Assembly (NCBI GenBank): GCA_026914095.1
Contig: JAPPIY010000285.1
Span: 1 to 11,550, forward strand
DNA length: 11,550 bases
From: Oligoflexia bacterium
Lineage (GTDB): Bacteria > Bdellovibrionota > Bdellovibrionia > Bdellovibrionales > UBA1609
Direction: 5' to 3'
A program made the position numbers and the translations under genes. This document shows, piece after piece, positions 1 to 7,877 of this stretch (the first letter of the stretch is position 1; each line of letters opens with the position of its first letter). The notes under the pieces were generated by a model, which did no database searches, was not told where the DNA came from, and saw only the letters and a program-made list of their open reading frames with translations.

Positions 1-1427
1 GGTATTTGATGATAGCCCTCCAATCTGGCAAACTCTTCTATTAAGTCCTCTTTAATTTTTAAATCCGAGCGGTAAGAGGGGGCTGTAACTTCAAAGTTGG
101 AGGAGTGAGAGCTAACTTCGCAACCTAAATTTATCATCCATTTTTCAAATTGAGCGCCGGAAACAGAGCAACCTAATCTTTCTGACAGATCAGACAAACT
201 GATTTTTATTTTAGGTTTTTTTTTCTCTAAATAATTTAAGTCATAAAAATCTTTTGAAACCCGGCCGCCGGCCTCTTTTTGAATAAGAAAGCAGGCCAAA
301 TCCATGGCTGATTTCACTTCAAAAGCGTCCACTCCTCTGGCAAAGCGATAAGAAGAATCGGTTTCTAAACCAAAACGGCGAGAGGTTTTTCTAATTTTTT
401 CAGGAGCAAAGCAAGCGGATTCAATGACAATATTTTTTGTCTGAGCTGTGATGCTGGAGTCTAAGCCTCCTATGACTCCAGCTAGAGCTAAAACTTTCTT
501 ATTATCCCTAATGCTTAAGTCTTCTTCTGTCAGCTCCAGCTCGCTTTCGTCTAAAGCTAAAAACTTTTCTTTTTTAGCTAAAGACACTTTAATATTTTCA
601 ATTTTATCTCTATCAAAAGCATGAAGAGGCTGTCCCCTGTCCCACAGCACAAAATTAGTTATATCCACAACATTATTGATAGATTTTAAACCCAAAGATT
701 TTAATCTTTCTTTGAGCCAAGAAGGCGACTCTTGGATTTTAACCCCCTCTATGAGACAGGCGCAATAGCGAGGGCAGGCTTGTTTGTCCTCCACCTCCAC
801 TGACAAAGACTTCTGGATGGATAAATCCGTTGATCTTTCAATAGAAAATTCTTTTTGAGAAAAAGGAATAGAAAACAAAGCGCTTATCTCTCTAGCCAAG
901 CCTTTATGACTCAAACAATCTGAGCGGTTGGGCGGCACAGTAATTTCAAAGATAACATCATTCCAGCCCTCTAGCTCCGCTAAGCTTTTTCCCAACTCTG
1001 TTTTTTTCGGTAAAATCCAGATTCCCTCTTCTTTAGAATCAAAACCCAGCTCCGAGCGGCTGACCAGCATACCCTCTGAATCCACTCCTCTGATACGGCT
1101 TTTTTTAATTTTAAAATCTCCCTGCAAAACAGCTCCTATTTTTGCCAAAACCACTTTATCCCCGGCTTTATGATTTTTTGCTCCACAGACAATAGAATAA
1201 GTTTGAGCATCTGTTTTAACTTGGCAGACAGTCAGCCGATCGGCTTGAGGGTGTTTTTGCTCCGACTTTATTTGAGCCGTTACGATATTTTTAAACTGAG
1301 CCTTTTGATCTTCAAAAGAATCCACTTCCAGCCCCGATTGAGTGAGAGCTGTCGCCAACTGGCCAGGGTCTTTAAAAAAAGGCTGAACCTCAATAAAATC
1401 ATCCAGCCACTTTAAAGAAAATTTCAT
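1..1427 (-). CDS. pheT: Phenylalanyl-tRNA synthetase beta subunit (partial, C-terminus beyond left edge)
   Basis: This is the beta subunit of the PheS2PheT2 enzyme that charges tRNA-Phe in the cytoplasm. The reading frame is open from an ATG at 1427 to the left edge and gives 475 residues; the family is usually near 800, so about 325 C-terminal residues (the catalytic-like core and the anticodon-binding FDX-ACB domain) lie outside the window. Visible domains are the OB-fold tRNA-binding domain (about 42-150, with HPQADRL at 59-65), the PPNRSDCLS segment (165-173), the B3/4 editing domain (about 215-385, with NNVVDITNF at 251-259, GQPLHAFD at 265-272 and SYRFARGVD at 359-367) and the B5 domain (about 405-475, ending DLIEEFARLEGY). 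The start is supported by AGGAAG 6-7 bases upstream, overlapping the stop of the restriction gene. It is last in the pheS-MTase-REase-pheT order, which is abnormal because pheT normally follows pheS directly. Identification is from family motifs and is secure. Confidence 0.97.
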   Translation of the reverse strand, partial: MKFSLKWLDDFIEVQPFFKDPGQLATALTQSGLEVDSFEDQKAQFKNIVTAQIKSEQKHPQADRLTVCQVKTDAQTYSIVCGAKNHKAGDKVVLAKIGAVLQGDFKIKKSRIRGVDSEGMLVSRSELGFDSKEEGIWILPKKTELGKSLAELEGWNDVIFEITVPPNRSDCLSHKGLAREISALFSIPFSQKEFSIERSTDLSIQKSLSVEVEDKQACPRYCACLIEGVKIQESPSWLKERLKSLGLKSINNVVDITNFVLWDRGQPLHAFDRDKIENIKVSLAKKEKFLALDESELELTEEDLSIRDNKKVLALAGVIGGLDSSITAQTKNIVIESACFAPEKIRKTSRRFGLETDSSYRFARGVDAFEVKSAMDLACFLIQKEAGGRVSKDFYDLNYLEKKKPKIKISLSDLSERLGCSVSGAQFEKWMINLGCEVSSHSSNFEVTAPSYRSDLKIKEDLIEEFARLEGYHQI

Positions 1428-1442
1428 GGTTTTACTTCCTTA
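1428..1442 (-). promoter_or_regulatory. pheT ribosome binding site overlapping the REase stop codon
   Basis: On the minus strand the bases read TAAGGAAGTAAAACCATG. The TAA is the endonuclease stop, its last two bases run into AAGGAAG, and the pheT ATG follows. This is the best Shine-Dalgarno sequence in the operon. It means pheT can be initiated by ribosomes finishing the endonuclease as well as independently. Confidence 0.7.
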
Positions 1443-2114
1443 TTTCGTTAATATCTTTTTTAAATCATCAACAAACTTGTCAAATCCTTTTACTATCTTG
1501 CTCTCTTCAATACTTTTTTCACTTAAAACATAACTTCCATGGGTATCTGCTTCTGCAATAGCCCGCCCTTTTTTCGCTGGCTTTTTAAAACGCAAAGTTT
1601 CATCCTCATCAAGTGTAATAAAATAAGTTTTTATATGCTTAGTAAAATATTGACTGTTTAATTTTATTTTCCAATATCCTGTTTGAGCTATTCTTTCTCT
1701 TAAAGTAACTTTTACAGAAACAACAGCCAACACCTTTTTTGTTTTTAACCGATAAATGACTATATCTATATCAGGCAAATGATAACCAAACTCCCCATAA
1801 TCTATTAATAAGTTTCTTTTTACTTGGACAAGCTCTTTTGGCAGGTTTTCTTCTATTGTTCTATCCAGCTTACTTCCATTAACAATTTCTAAATTTAGAT
1901 TTTTTATCTGATCCTCAATAATATATTTTACTAATTTTTCAAAATTTTTACCTTTAAAAGCTCTCCATGATTGCTCATGATCCCAACCTTTAAAGCTTTT
2001 CTTATGTTTTGCTTTAGCTTTTTTAAGAATACTGGAAATATGCCTATAAGTTTTTTTTCCATGTCTTTTTTTATGGGCTTCATAAAGTTTGATAAGCTCT
2101 TCTATAGTATTCAT
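1440..2114 (-). CDS. Type II restriction endonuclease, PD-(D/E)XK fold, probably CCGG-family (BsaWI-like)
   Basis: A 224-residue protein encoded directly after a DNA methyltransferase, so by context it is the restriction partner. The N-terminus (1-60) is very lysine-rich. A helix with KGKNFEKLV (54-62) carries a candidate acidic residue, E59. The likely nuclease core is PDIDIVIY (114-121), then strand VLAVVSVK (128-135) and TLRERIAQTGYWK (137-149). A PD followed by S-x-K with an R-rich helix is the pattern of the CCGG-recognising enzymes (Cfr10I, Bse634I, NgoMIV, BsaWI), where Ser replaces the usual acidic residue before Lys. The SVK-x3-RER-x2-Q-x-GYWK stretch looks closest to BsaWI as I remember it; that subfamily call is inference. 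The ATG overlaps the methyltransferase stop by 4 bp (ATGA), so translation is probably coupled. The A+T-rich composition suggests recent acquisition. Recognition sequence is unproven. Confidence 0.75.
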   Translation of the reverse strand: MNTIEELIKLYEAHKKRHGKKTYRHISSILKKAKAKHKKSFKGWDHEQSWRAFKGKNFEKLVKYIIEDQIKNLNLEIVNGSKLDRTIEENLPKELVQVKRNLLIDYGEFGYHLPDIDIVIYRLKTKKVLAVVSVKVTLRERIAQTGYWKIKLNSQYFTKHIKTYFITLDEDETLRFKKPAKKGRAIAEADTHGSYVLSEKSIEESKIVKGFDKFVDDLKKILTK

Positions 2115-3388
2115 TTTTTAAAAACTAATATATACTCTGTAGGATAAGCAAGAACTTTTCTCTTATGAACGACTTTTGAAAAACGACCTGTCTTTTTATC
2201 TCTAGTAGATGGCAAAATTTTTGAGGGTATCTCTCTTTTAATAATAGAATCCTTTTTAAAGCCCAAACTTTGAAGTTGTTCCACAAATACTTCTGCATTT
2301 AAAATATCCACATTTTTTAAATTTGTATTTCCTATAACTAAACAAATACGACCGCCTTTTTTCAATATTCGTTTCATTTCTTGAAAAACTTGATTCATTT
2401 CACTAAAATAAGTCGAAACTTCATTGGCTGTTTTTACATCCTTATCAGCCAGTTGCCTTTGTACATCTCCTGCAATTAAGCTATTTAAAATTATATCTTT
2501 TTCACCATGATAAGCAGTGCCTATAAATTTTTTTCTAAAATCCTTTAAGTCTTTCATATATTCAAACCAAAGGGCTGTTAGTTGATGTAAATCAGCATAC
2601 TCATAAGAAGTAACATAAGGAGGAGAGGTTACCACCAAAGTTACAGAATTAGACTTCATAGAGATTTTTCTAGCATCTGCGCAGTAAATTTTACAAGAAG
2701 TGCTAAAATTATTGTTTTTCTTTAAAAGATAGAAGAAGTCCGTATTCCCTCTTAACATGGAGTTAATCTGACGAATAAAAATTATAAAAGGCTCTGCTGG
2801 TGTTTTATGAAAATCTCTAGTAGGCTTATTGCTTTTTTGTAGCCATATTGAACAGTTCTTTAAAATATTTGAAAAACCACAATAAAAGAAATTTTTGATG
2901 TTGTTATCTTTAACTTTTGTAATTTCAGAAAATAAAAAAGATAGTTTCTTTTTTTCATCTTCTTTAAACCAATAATCAATTCTTTCATGTCTAGGCGTTT
3001 TTAGTTTAATATTTTTATCAAAAGAGCTTATTTTCTCTTTTAATTTTAAAAACTCTTCATAAAGAACTTCTGGCCGTATAGCTGTTTTTTTTGCTTTTGT
3101 TATTAAAACAGCCACTGGATTTATATCTACTCCAATAGAAGGTCTGCTCATCACTTTGGATTCTATGAGTGTCGTTCCACAACCTCCAAAAGGATCAACA
3201 ACCCAATCTCCTTTTTTTGAATACTCTTTGATTAACCTAGAAACAACTTGAGGAATAAACTTAGCGGGATATCTATGATACCCATGAGAGATGTAAGCTG
3301 TATCCTTTCTAGTTTTTTCAAAAAAAGCCCAAGAAGGATCTGTATTAATTTGTTTGAATGATTTTAAAACATCTTGATAAACTTCCAT
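2111..3388 (-). CDS. DNA methyltransferase (N4-cytosine / N6-adenine class), modification partner of the RM pair
   Basis: A 425-residue AdoMet-dependent DNA methyltransferase. Visible motifs in order are HRYPAKFIP (38-46, the usual motif X-like start), DPFGGCGTT (65-73, AdoMet motif I), GVDINP (86-91, motif II) and TSPPY (254-258, catalytic motif IV), then a C-terminal domain with RICLVIGNTN (about 350). SPPY rather than DPPY favours N4-cytosine methylation, which would suit a CCGG-type partner, but this does not prove it. Motif I precedes motif IV, which is not the commonest order for SPPY enzymes. Its stop overlaps the endonuclease ATG by 4 bp, and methyltransferase-first order would let protection be made first. 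An 87-base gap separates it from the pheS stop, with no strong Shine-Dalgarno (AAAGTGTAATT before ATG). Hand counts of three 60-base lines in this RM pair gave 17, 27 and 37% G+C, against 47-50% in single lines of fadE and pheT. Confidence 0.9.
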   Translation of the reverse strand: MEVYQDVLKSFKQINTDPSWAFFEKTRKDTAYISHGYHRYPAKFIPQVVSRLIKEYSKKGDWVVDPFGGCGTTLIESKVMSRPSIGVDINPVAVLITKAKKTAIRPEVLYEEFLKLKEKISSFDKNIKLKTPRHERIDYWFKEDEKKKLSFLFSEITKVKDNNIKNFFYCGFSNILKNCSIWLQKSNKPTRDFHKTPAEPFIIFIRQINSMLRGNTDFFYLLKKNNNFSTSCKIYCADARKISMKSNSVTLVVTSPPYVTSYEYADLHQLTALWFEYMKDLKDFRKKFIGTAYHGEKDIILNSLIAGDVQRQLADKDVKTANEVSTYFSEMNQVFQEMKRILKKGGRICLVIGNTNLKNVDILNAEVFVEQLQSLGFKKDSIIKREIPSKILPSTRDKKTGRFSKVVHKRKVLAYPTEYILVFKK

Positions 3389-3475
3389 AATTACACTTTA
3401 ACTTTAATAATACTTTTGAGAGATTAGTAATTAACTTAAACTTTTTGTGCAATAAGTCAAAACTCCAGACAGTTT

Positions 3476-4531
3476 TCACACAGCAGAAAACTGCTTTAAA
3501 AAGCGGACATCATTTTCAAAAAACAAACGAATGTCTGGGATATTGTATAAAATCACTGCCAGCCTTTCCACTCCCAAACCAAAAGCAAAGCCCTGCCACT
3601 GACAGCTGTCCCATTGGACAGAATGAAAGACCTCAGGATGCACAAGGCCACAGCCTCCGATTTCAATCCAGCCTGATTTTTTACAAACAGAACAGCCTTT
3701 CCTGTTGCAAAAAGGACAAGAAATATCATATTCCGCTGAAGGCTCTGTAAAAGGAAAAAAACTGGGGCGAAACCTCAATTGAATTTTTGAAGACTGAAAC
3801 AGTTTTTTCAAAAAATAAGAGAGAGTCCCTTTCAAGTCAGCTAAAGAAACTTTTTGATTCACATACAAGCCTTCCACTTGATGAAACATAGGAGAGTGAG
3901 AGATGTCACTGTCGGAGCGAAAAACAGCTCCCGGAGCCAAGACAGCAAAAGGAGGAGCGAGAGACTCTAAACTGCGAATTTGAACCGGGCTGGTATGCGT
4001 TCTTAAAACATGATCTTTTCCAACATAAAAAGTGTCTTGCAAATCCCGGCTGGGATGAAAAGGGGGAAAGTTTAAAGCTGAGAAATTATACCAATCCGAT
4101 TCCACATAAGGGCCTGTTTGAATAGAATAGCCCAGTGGAATAAAAATTTCTATAATTTGCTCCAGCAGTTTTGTGATAGGATGTTTTGAGCCATTGGGAA
4201 AACTGGGGCCAGGCAGACTTAAATCTATAACCTCCCGCTCTATTTTTTGATCTAAGCTTCTTTGAGACAACTCTTTTTGCCTCTCATTATAAAAAATGGA
4301 TAATTCTTGAAACACTTGGTTAAAGAAAGCCCCCCAAGCCGGCTTTTGATCAGCTGGGCAGTTTTTAATTTCTTTTCTAGCTAAAGTTAAGAGGCTCTTT
4401 TTCCCTATAAATTGCGTCTTACAGTCATACAGCTCTTTTTCTGTTTGAGCGGTTTGAAAAGCTGTTTTTGCTTTTGCGCTCAATTGTTGAATTTTTTCTT
4501 TTTCCTTACTAGGTATAGACATACTTATCAT
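3476..4531 (-). CDS. pheS: Phenylalanyl-tRNA synthetase alpha subunit
   Basis: This is the catalytic subunit of the class II phenylalanyl-tRNA synthetase, 351 residues, normal family length. The N-terminal 100 residues form the coiled-coil tRNA-binding arm. The catalytic domain shows DLQDTFYV (163-170), THTSPVQ (178-184), class II motif 2 FRSDSDISHSPMFHQVEG (204-221), the Phe-pocket FTEPSAEYD (261-269) and motif 3 GFAFGLGVERL (314-324), ending in the classic FFENDVRFLKQF. Four cysteines (C272, C275, C280, C283) make a CxxC-x4-CxxC knuckle seen in some bacterial PheS proteins but absent from E. coli PheS as I recall it. The start could be ATG 4531 or ATG 4522 (MSIPS); neither has a strong Shine-Dalgarno. 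A good sigma70 promoter lies just upstream (4572-4599). Downstream, two RM genes separate it from pheT. Confidence 0.97.
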   Translation of the reverse strand: MISMSIPSKEKEKIQQLSAKAKTAFQTAQTEKELYDCKTQFIGKKSLLTLARKEIKNCPADQKPAWGAFFNQVFQELSIFYNERQKELSQRSLDQKIEREVIDLSLPGPSFPNGSKHPITKLLEQIIEIFIPLGYSIQTGPYVESDWYNFSALNFPPFHPSRDLQDTFYVGKDHVLRTHTSPVQIRSLESLAPPFAVLAPGAVFRSDSDISHSPMFHQVEGLYVNQKVSLADLKGTLSYFLKKLFQSSKIQLRFRPSFFPFTEPSAEYDISCPFCNRKGCSVCKKSGWIEIGGCGLVHPEVFHSVQWDSCQWQGFAFGLGVERLAVILYNIPDIRLFFENDVRFLKQFSAV

Positions 4532-4571
4532 TTAACTTAAATTGTCCAGATTGAAAAGTCTTTTTTTAGTC

Positions 4572-4599
4572 ATTATAATTTCAATATAAGCTTTTTCAA
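4572..4599 (-). promoter_or_regulatory. Sigma70-like promoter for the pheS operon
   Basis: On the minus strand, -35 TTGAAA (4599-4594), a 16-base spacer and a perfect -10 TATAAT (4577-4572) precede pheS, predicting a start near 4565 and a leader of about 35 nt. The -35 lies inside an 8-bp perfect hairpin, GCTTTTTC-AAAAA-GAAAAAGC at 4590-4610. The leader is too short for a T-box or a leader-peptide attenuator. Confidence 0.55.
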
Positions 4600-4618
4600 A
4601 AAGAAAAAGCATAAGGGC

Positions 4619-4935
4619 GCTGATGTTTGAATTTTGAAATTTTTTCTGGAGATTCCCGCTTCCGTTCCCACAAGGACAAGCTTTGCGGGAGTTCTGTCTT
4701 CTGGAAAAAAAAGGAACAGCCTGCTAAATTTTTAGGAATTATAGACTTAACTTCGCATGGCTCCTTTATTTATTCTTTTTTTTTAAAGGCTTTGTCTGCT
4801 GATTTTTGGTTTTAATTCTATCCTTATTTATTTTTCCCAGATAAACCGCTCAAAACTTTTTTATTTCCTTAGTTTAAAGGCTCTTTATGTGAAGTTAAGT
4901 CTATAATTCCCAAATTTTTACATAAGATCAGTATA
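4619..4935. repeat. Palindromic TATA-ended element, large decayed copy, interrupted by a second element
   Basis: The left end CTGATGTTTGAATTTTG (from 4619) and the right end ATAAGATCAGTATA (to 4935) match the terminal inverted repeats of the family copies at 7878 and 8986. The body contains TTCTGGAGATTCCCGCTT (4644-4661), which is the reverse complement of bases in the 8986 copy, and a hairpin closed by TCCCGC/GCGGGA. The 178-bp element at 4734-4911 lies inside it. Removing that element and one target copy leaves about 131 bp, longer than the roughly 95 bp of the other copies. The left TATA tip is lost. Confidence 0.6.
4734..4911. mobile_element. 178-bp MITE-like element with long terminal inverted repeats and an 8-bp target duplication
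   Basis: The left arm GGAATTATAGACTTAACTTC plus G/A-CAT (4735-4758) is repeated inverted at 4887-4910, matching at 23 of 24 positions. The two arms are flanked by direct copies of AAATTTTT (4726-4733 and 4912-4919), the signature of a target-site duplication. The interior is A+T-rich with no convincing gene, so this is a non-autonomous derivative of an insertion sequence that makes 8- or 9-bp duplications. I do not recognise the parent family from the ends. It is inserted inside the palindromic element spanning 4619-4935. Confidence 0.7.
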
Positions 4936-5170
4936 AAAAGCAAGCTTTCAGAAGCTTTATTGTGGTGAAAATTTTGATAATGGATAAGTTAATGCGCCTA
5001 TTTTTTTCAAAAAACCCTTCGAAAGCCTTGCCAATAAAGCCCTATTTAAAGAGTCAAGGAAAGCAAAAACAGCCGAAATTTATTGATGATAAACTTGGAA
5101 AACTTTTGCAGAAGCTCAAACTCTTGGGAAAGACAGGACACATGAGATACAAAATTCAAATAGGATGAAA

Positions 5171-7741
5171 TCACTTAAAATATTTCTCTGCGCTAAAAGC
5201 ATCCACTTGAACCGCTTCCCATTGAGCCTTTTTGGCGGATTGCAAAGTTTCAAACTCCTCCTGAGAAATGACTTTCAGCTTTAAAGCTTTTAGAAACAGA
5301 TCAGAATTTGCTTTATTATCCTTGAGAGAAGATTTTTTTATTTTTTCTAAAATATCCCTCTCTTTCAAACTCAAATCATAAGCTCGGTTTAATTTTTGAA
5401 ACTGATCCTCCGCTTGTTTTGGAAAATACATATTTTCACAGAGCTTTTGTTTAAATTCTTTATCTTCCAAAATTTTATCAGCTAGCTGTTTATCCAATTT
5501 ATCAGAAGGTTTAAGCCCTAAGGGATTGATTTTTAGAGCTACAGCCAATGGCTTTAAAAACCAGCGAACCACTGTTACGGGATAATTATTTAATATATCC
5601 ATGACAGTGTTTTGAATCTGTGAAAAACAATATTCCACAGCCCATTGTGAGGCCAGCTCCTCTGTTTTTTTGTTTCTATGATGCCAAAGGACAGCCGAGA
5701 TCATATACTGAAGAGAAAGCCAGTCCGCAAAGCGTCCATTGACTTTCCCTTTGGTTTTAAGTTTTCCTCCTAAACATAGTAGATTTAGATTGCTTAAAAA
5801 AGCAAAAAGGCTGGCGCTCCAAGTGAGTTTTTGCAAACACCTCCTGTCTTTATGGAACAAGCTCGAATGGAATTTTGAGATTTTTTTTGGAGACTTCCGT
5901 CCTTTTTTCCATGAGGACGGGCTTAACGAAAATAACAGCCGAGATGCAACTGATACAACAAAGTTAAACAGCTCCGCAAAGTAGGCCCTTGTTAAAGTGA
6001 AAAAACAACTTCTCACAAAGTGACATAAACTTTGATATAAAAAAACCCAAAATTTTTTATGAAAAGATTTTAAATTATTATCCTCTAAAGCTTTTATGAT
6101 AGTATAAGCTTGAGGGTGGGTTTTGATTAAACCCTGTCCATAAACAATAAAAGTTCGGGTTAAGGTGTTCGCCCCTTCCACTGTGACAGCTAAGGGCAAA
6201 GCGGTATGCAAGAGGGCAATTTTATTTTTAGGGCCTAAACTCAAGCCGGCCCCGCCCATAATATCCATTCCCTGTTTAACAATTTTTTGAGTTAATTCCG
6301 TGAGTTGATATTTAGTAAGAGCAGAGACAACAGGAGAGACGATTCCCTGATTCAGACTGCTTAAAGTAAAAGTATGAGTGGCTGTCATAAGATGAGTGAG
6401 TCCAGCAATCTCAGCCAGCTTTTCCTGAATAGCTGAAAATTTTCCAATAGGCAAACCAAATTGTTTCCGCGCAAAAGCATAAGTTCCCACTAGCCAAGAC
6501 ACTCTTTTCCCACAAGCTGAAGACAGCGCAGGGAGAGAGATAGAGCGTCCCGCGGATAAAGACTCCATTAACATCTTCCAACCCTGTCCGGCCTGTTGCA
6601 AGCCTCCAACAATAGCGGACTCAGCGGGAACAATGACATCCTTTCCTTTAATAGGAGCATTATAAATAGGCAGACCCATAGGATCGTGGTAAAAGCCTCT
6701 TTCTATCCTCTTTAAATTGCTGGGAATTAAAACGCAAGTGATGCCTAAATCTTTTTTCTCTGAATAGAGCTGGCTGGGGTCTTTTAATTGAATTGCCAAG
6801 CCAATTAAATCCGCTTTGGCGGATAAAGTGATCCAGCGCTTTTCAAAATTCAACCGTATTTTTAACACCCCCTTTTCTTTAAATAAAACCCCCTCGGACT
6901 GAATGGAGCTGGCGTCACTCCCCGCTTGAATTTCTGTTAAGCCGAAACAAGGCCACAACTGCCCTAAAGCCAAATCAGCTAAATATTGATCTTTTTGCTC
7001 ATCCTGTCCGTATTTAAGTAACAGCTTTGCCGGCCCTAAAGAGTTGGGAACCATAGTAATAATAGAAAGAGGAATATTATGAGACGCCAGTTTTTCAATC
7101 ACTTTAGCATGAGCAAAAGGGGAAAAACCCAAGCCCTTGTATTTTTTGGGAATGCTCAAACCAAAAAATTTTTCTTTTTGTAAAAACTCTTCTTCGGCAG
7201 AGGTAAGTTTTTTTCTTTTTAAAAAATCCCACTCTGTGGATAAGGAGCAAACCTGCTTCGTCTGTTTATCTAAAAACTCTCTCTCCTCTTTAGAAAGAGA
7301 GGGAAACTTTTGATTGAAAAAAGCGCTAAAATCAGGACAGCCTGTAAAAAACTCTTTTTCCACCCAAGACTCCCCCACCTGCAAAGCTATTCTCTCCGTC
7401 TGTGAAATTTTAGGAAGAAGCTTTAACTTTTTAGCTCCTTTAAAAAGCAAAAAAGACAAAATAAAACGAAACAGCAAAAAACAAAATAAAACTGATAAAA
7501 AAACAAGATAAACATTCCAGCTTAGACTCGATTTTTCTAAATAGAGAATAAAGAATAATAAAGCAAACCAGCCAAGCAAAGGGCTATACAATAAAAGCAA
7601 AAGTAAAGCTATTGCTAATATTCCAGCGGTTTTTAAATGAAGAGGCAAAAAAAGATAAAAGATAAAACAGAAAAAAAGAAAAGCATAAAACCTTATATTT
7701 ATTTTGCCTATTAATTTTGAAAATAAGCTTCTCACATTCAT
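5171..7741 (-). CDS. fadE: Acyl-CoA dehydrogenase FadE, membrane-anchored, with an in-frame repeat insertion
   Basis: FadE is the FAD-dependent enzyme of the first step of fatty-acid beta-oxidation (acyl-CoA to trans-2-enoyl-CoA). The protein is 856 residues; E. coli FadE is 814. Residues about 15-105 hold three or four hydrophobic membrane segments. The acyl-CoA dehydrogenase core follows: NSLGPAKLLLKYGQDEQK, then CFGLTEIQAGSDA, KRWITLSAKADLIGLA and the region around VEGANTLTR, whose E522 matches the catalytic-base position of the family. The C-terminus is the FadE-specific DUF1974 region (KPSDKLDKQLADKIL; ending QVDAF). About 35 residues (roughly 597-632, including WKKGRKSPKKISKF) have no counterpart in E. 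coli FadE as I recall it and are encoded by a palindromic repeat relative (5848-5953). The frame stays open through it, so the gene may still work. No strong Shine-Dalgarno precedes the ATG. Confidence 0.93.
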   Translation of the reverse strand: MNVRSLFSKLIGKINIRFYAFLFFCFIFYLFLPLHLKTAGILAIALLLLLLYSPLLGWFALLFFILYLEKSSLSWNVYLVFLSVLFCFLLFRFILSFLLFKGAKKLKLLPKISQTERIALQVGESWVEKEFFTGCPDFSAFFNQKFPSLSKEEREFLDKQTKQVCSLSTEWDFLKRKKLTSAEEEFLQKEKFFGLSIPKKYKGLGFSPFAHAKVIEKLASHNIPLSIITMVPNSLGPAKLLLKYGQDEQKDQYLADLALGQLWPCFGLTEIQAGSDASSIQSEGVLFKEKGVLKIRLNFEKRWITLSAKADLIGLAIQLKDPSQLYSEKKDLGITCVLIPSNLKRIERGFYHDPMGLPIYNAPIKGKDVIVPAESAIVGGLQQAGQGWKMLMESLSAGRSISLPALSSACGKRVSWLVGTYAFARKQFGLPIGKFSAIQEKLAEIAGLTHLMTATHTFTLSSLNQGIVSPVVSALTKYQLTELTQKIVKQGMDIMGGAGLSLGPKNKIALLHTALPLAVTVEGANTLTRTFIVYGQGLIKTHPQAYTIIKALEDNNLKSFHKKFWVFLYQSLCHFVRSCFFTLTRAYFAELFNFVVSVASRLLFSLSPSSWKKGRKSPKKISKFHSSLFHKDRRCLQKLTWSASLFAFLSNLNLLCLGGKLKTKGKVNGRFADWLSLQYMISAVLWHHRNKKTEELASQWAVEYCFSQIQNTVMDILNNYPVTVVRWFLKPLAVALKINPLGLKPSDKLDKQLADKILEDKEFKQKLCENMYFPKQAEDQFQKLNRAYDLSLKERDILEKIKKSSLKDNKANSDLFLKALKLKVISQEEFETLQSAKKAQWEAVQVDAFSAEKYFK
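5848..5953. repeat. Palindromic-element relative inserted in frame within fadE
   Basis: The plus strand from 5870 to about 5930 aligns without gaps to the copy at 4630-4690: GAATTTTGARATTTTTTYTGG, then a G/C-richer hairpin with ...AGGACRRGC. Over the 31 bases from GATTCCC/GACTTCC nearly every difference is a transition, as expected for diverged copies. The ends at about 5848 and 5953 are my estimate from faint terminal similarity and from the length of the extra FadE segment. The insert is a multiple of three with no stop in the fadE frame. Confidence 0.6.
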
Positions 7742-7877
7742 CTAATTTTAATGATTCCATAGTTCAGCCTTTTTTTAAAGCTTAAACTAAAAGTTTTCTC
7801 TTGAGCAAAAGGCAGAGCTGAGCTTTCTCTTTTAAACTAAGCTGTAAAAAAACTTTTCATAAAACATTATTTTTACT

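Noticed and set aside
928..1415. Plus-strand frames opposite pheT
   Set aside because: They are antisense shadows; the minus strand here is an unambiguous PheT with conserved motifs.
3389..3475. Possible separate promoter for the methyltransferase (TTGACT or TTGCAC with weak -10 candidates)
   Set aside because: The -10 matches are only 3-4 of 6 in very A+T-rich DNA; not distinguishable from chance.
4962..5168. Plus-strand frame of about 62-68 lysine-rich codons between the nested repeat and fadE
   Set aside because: GTG or ATG (4980) starts lack a clear Shine-Dalgarno, there is no recognisable motif, and it lies in a decayed repeat-rich gap; it may be chance or a gene remnant.
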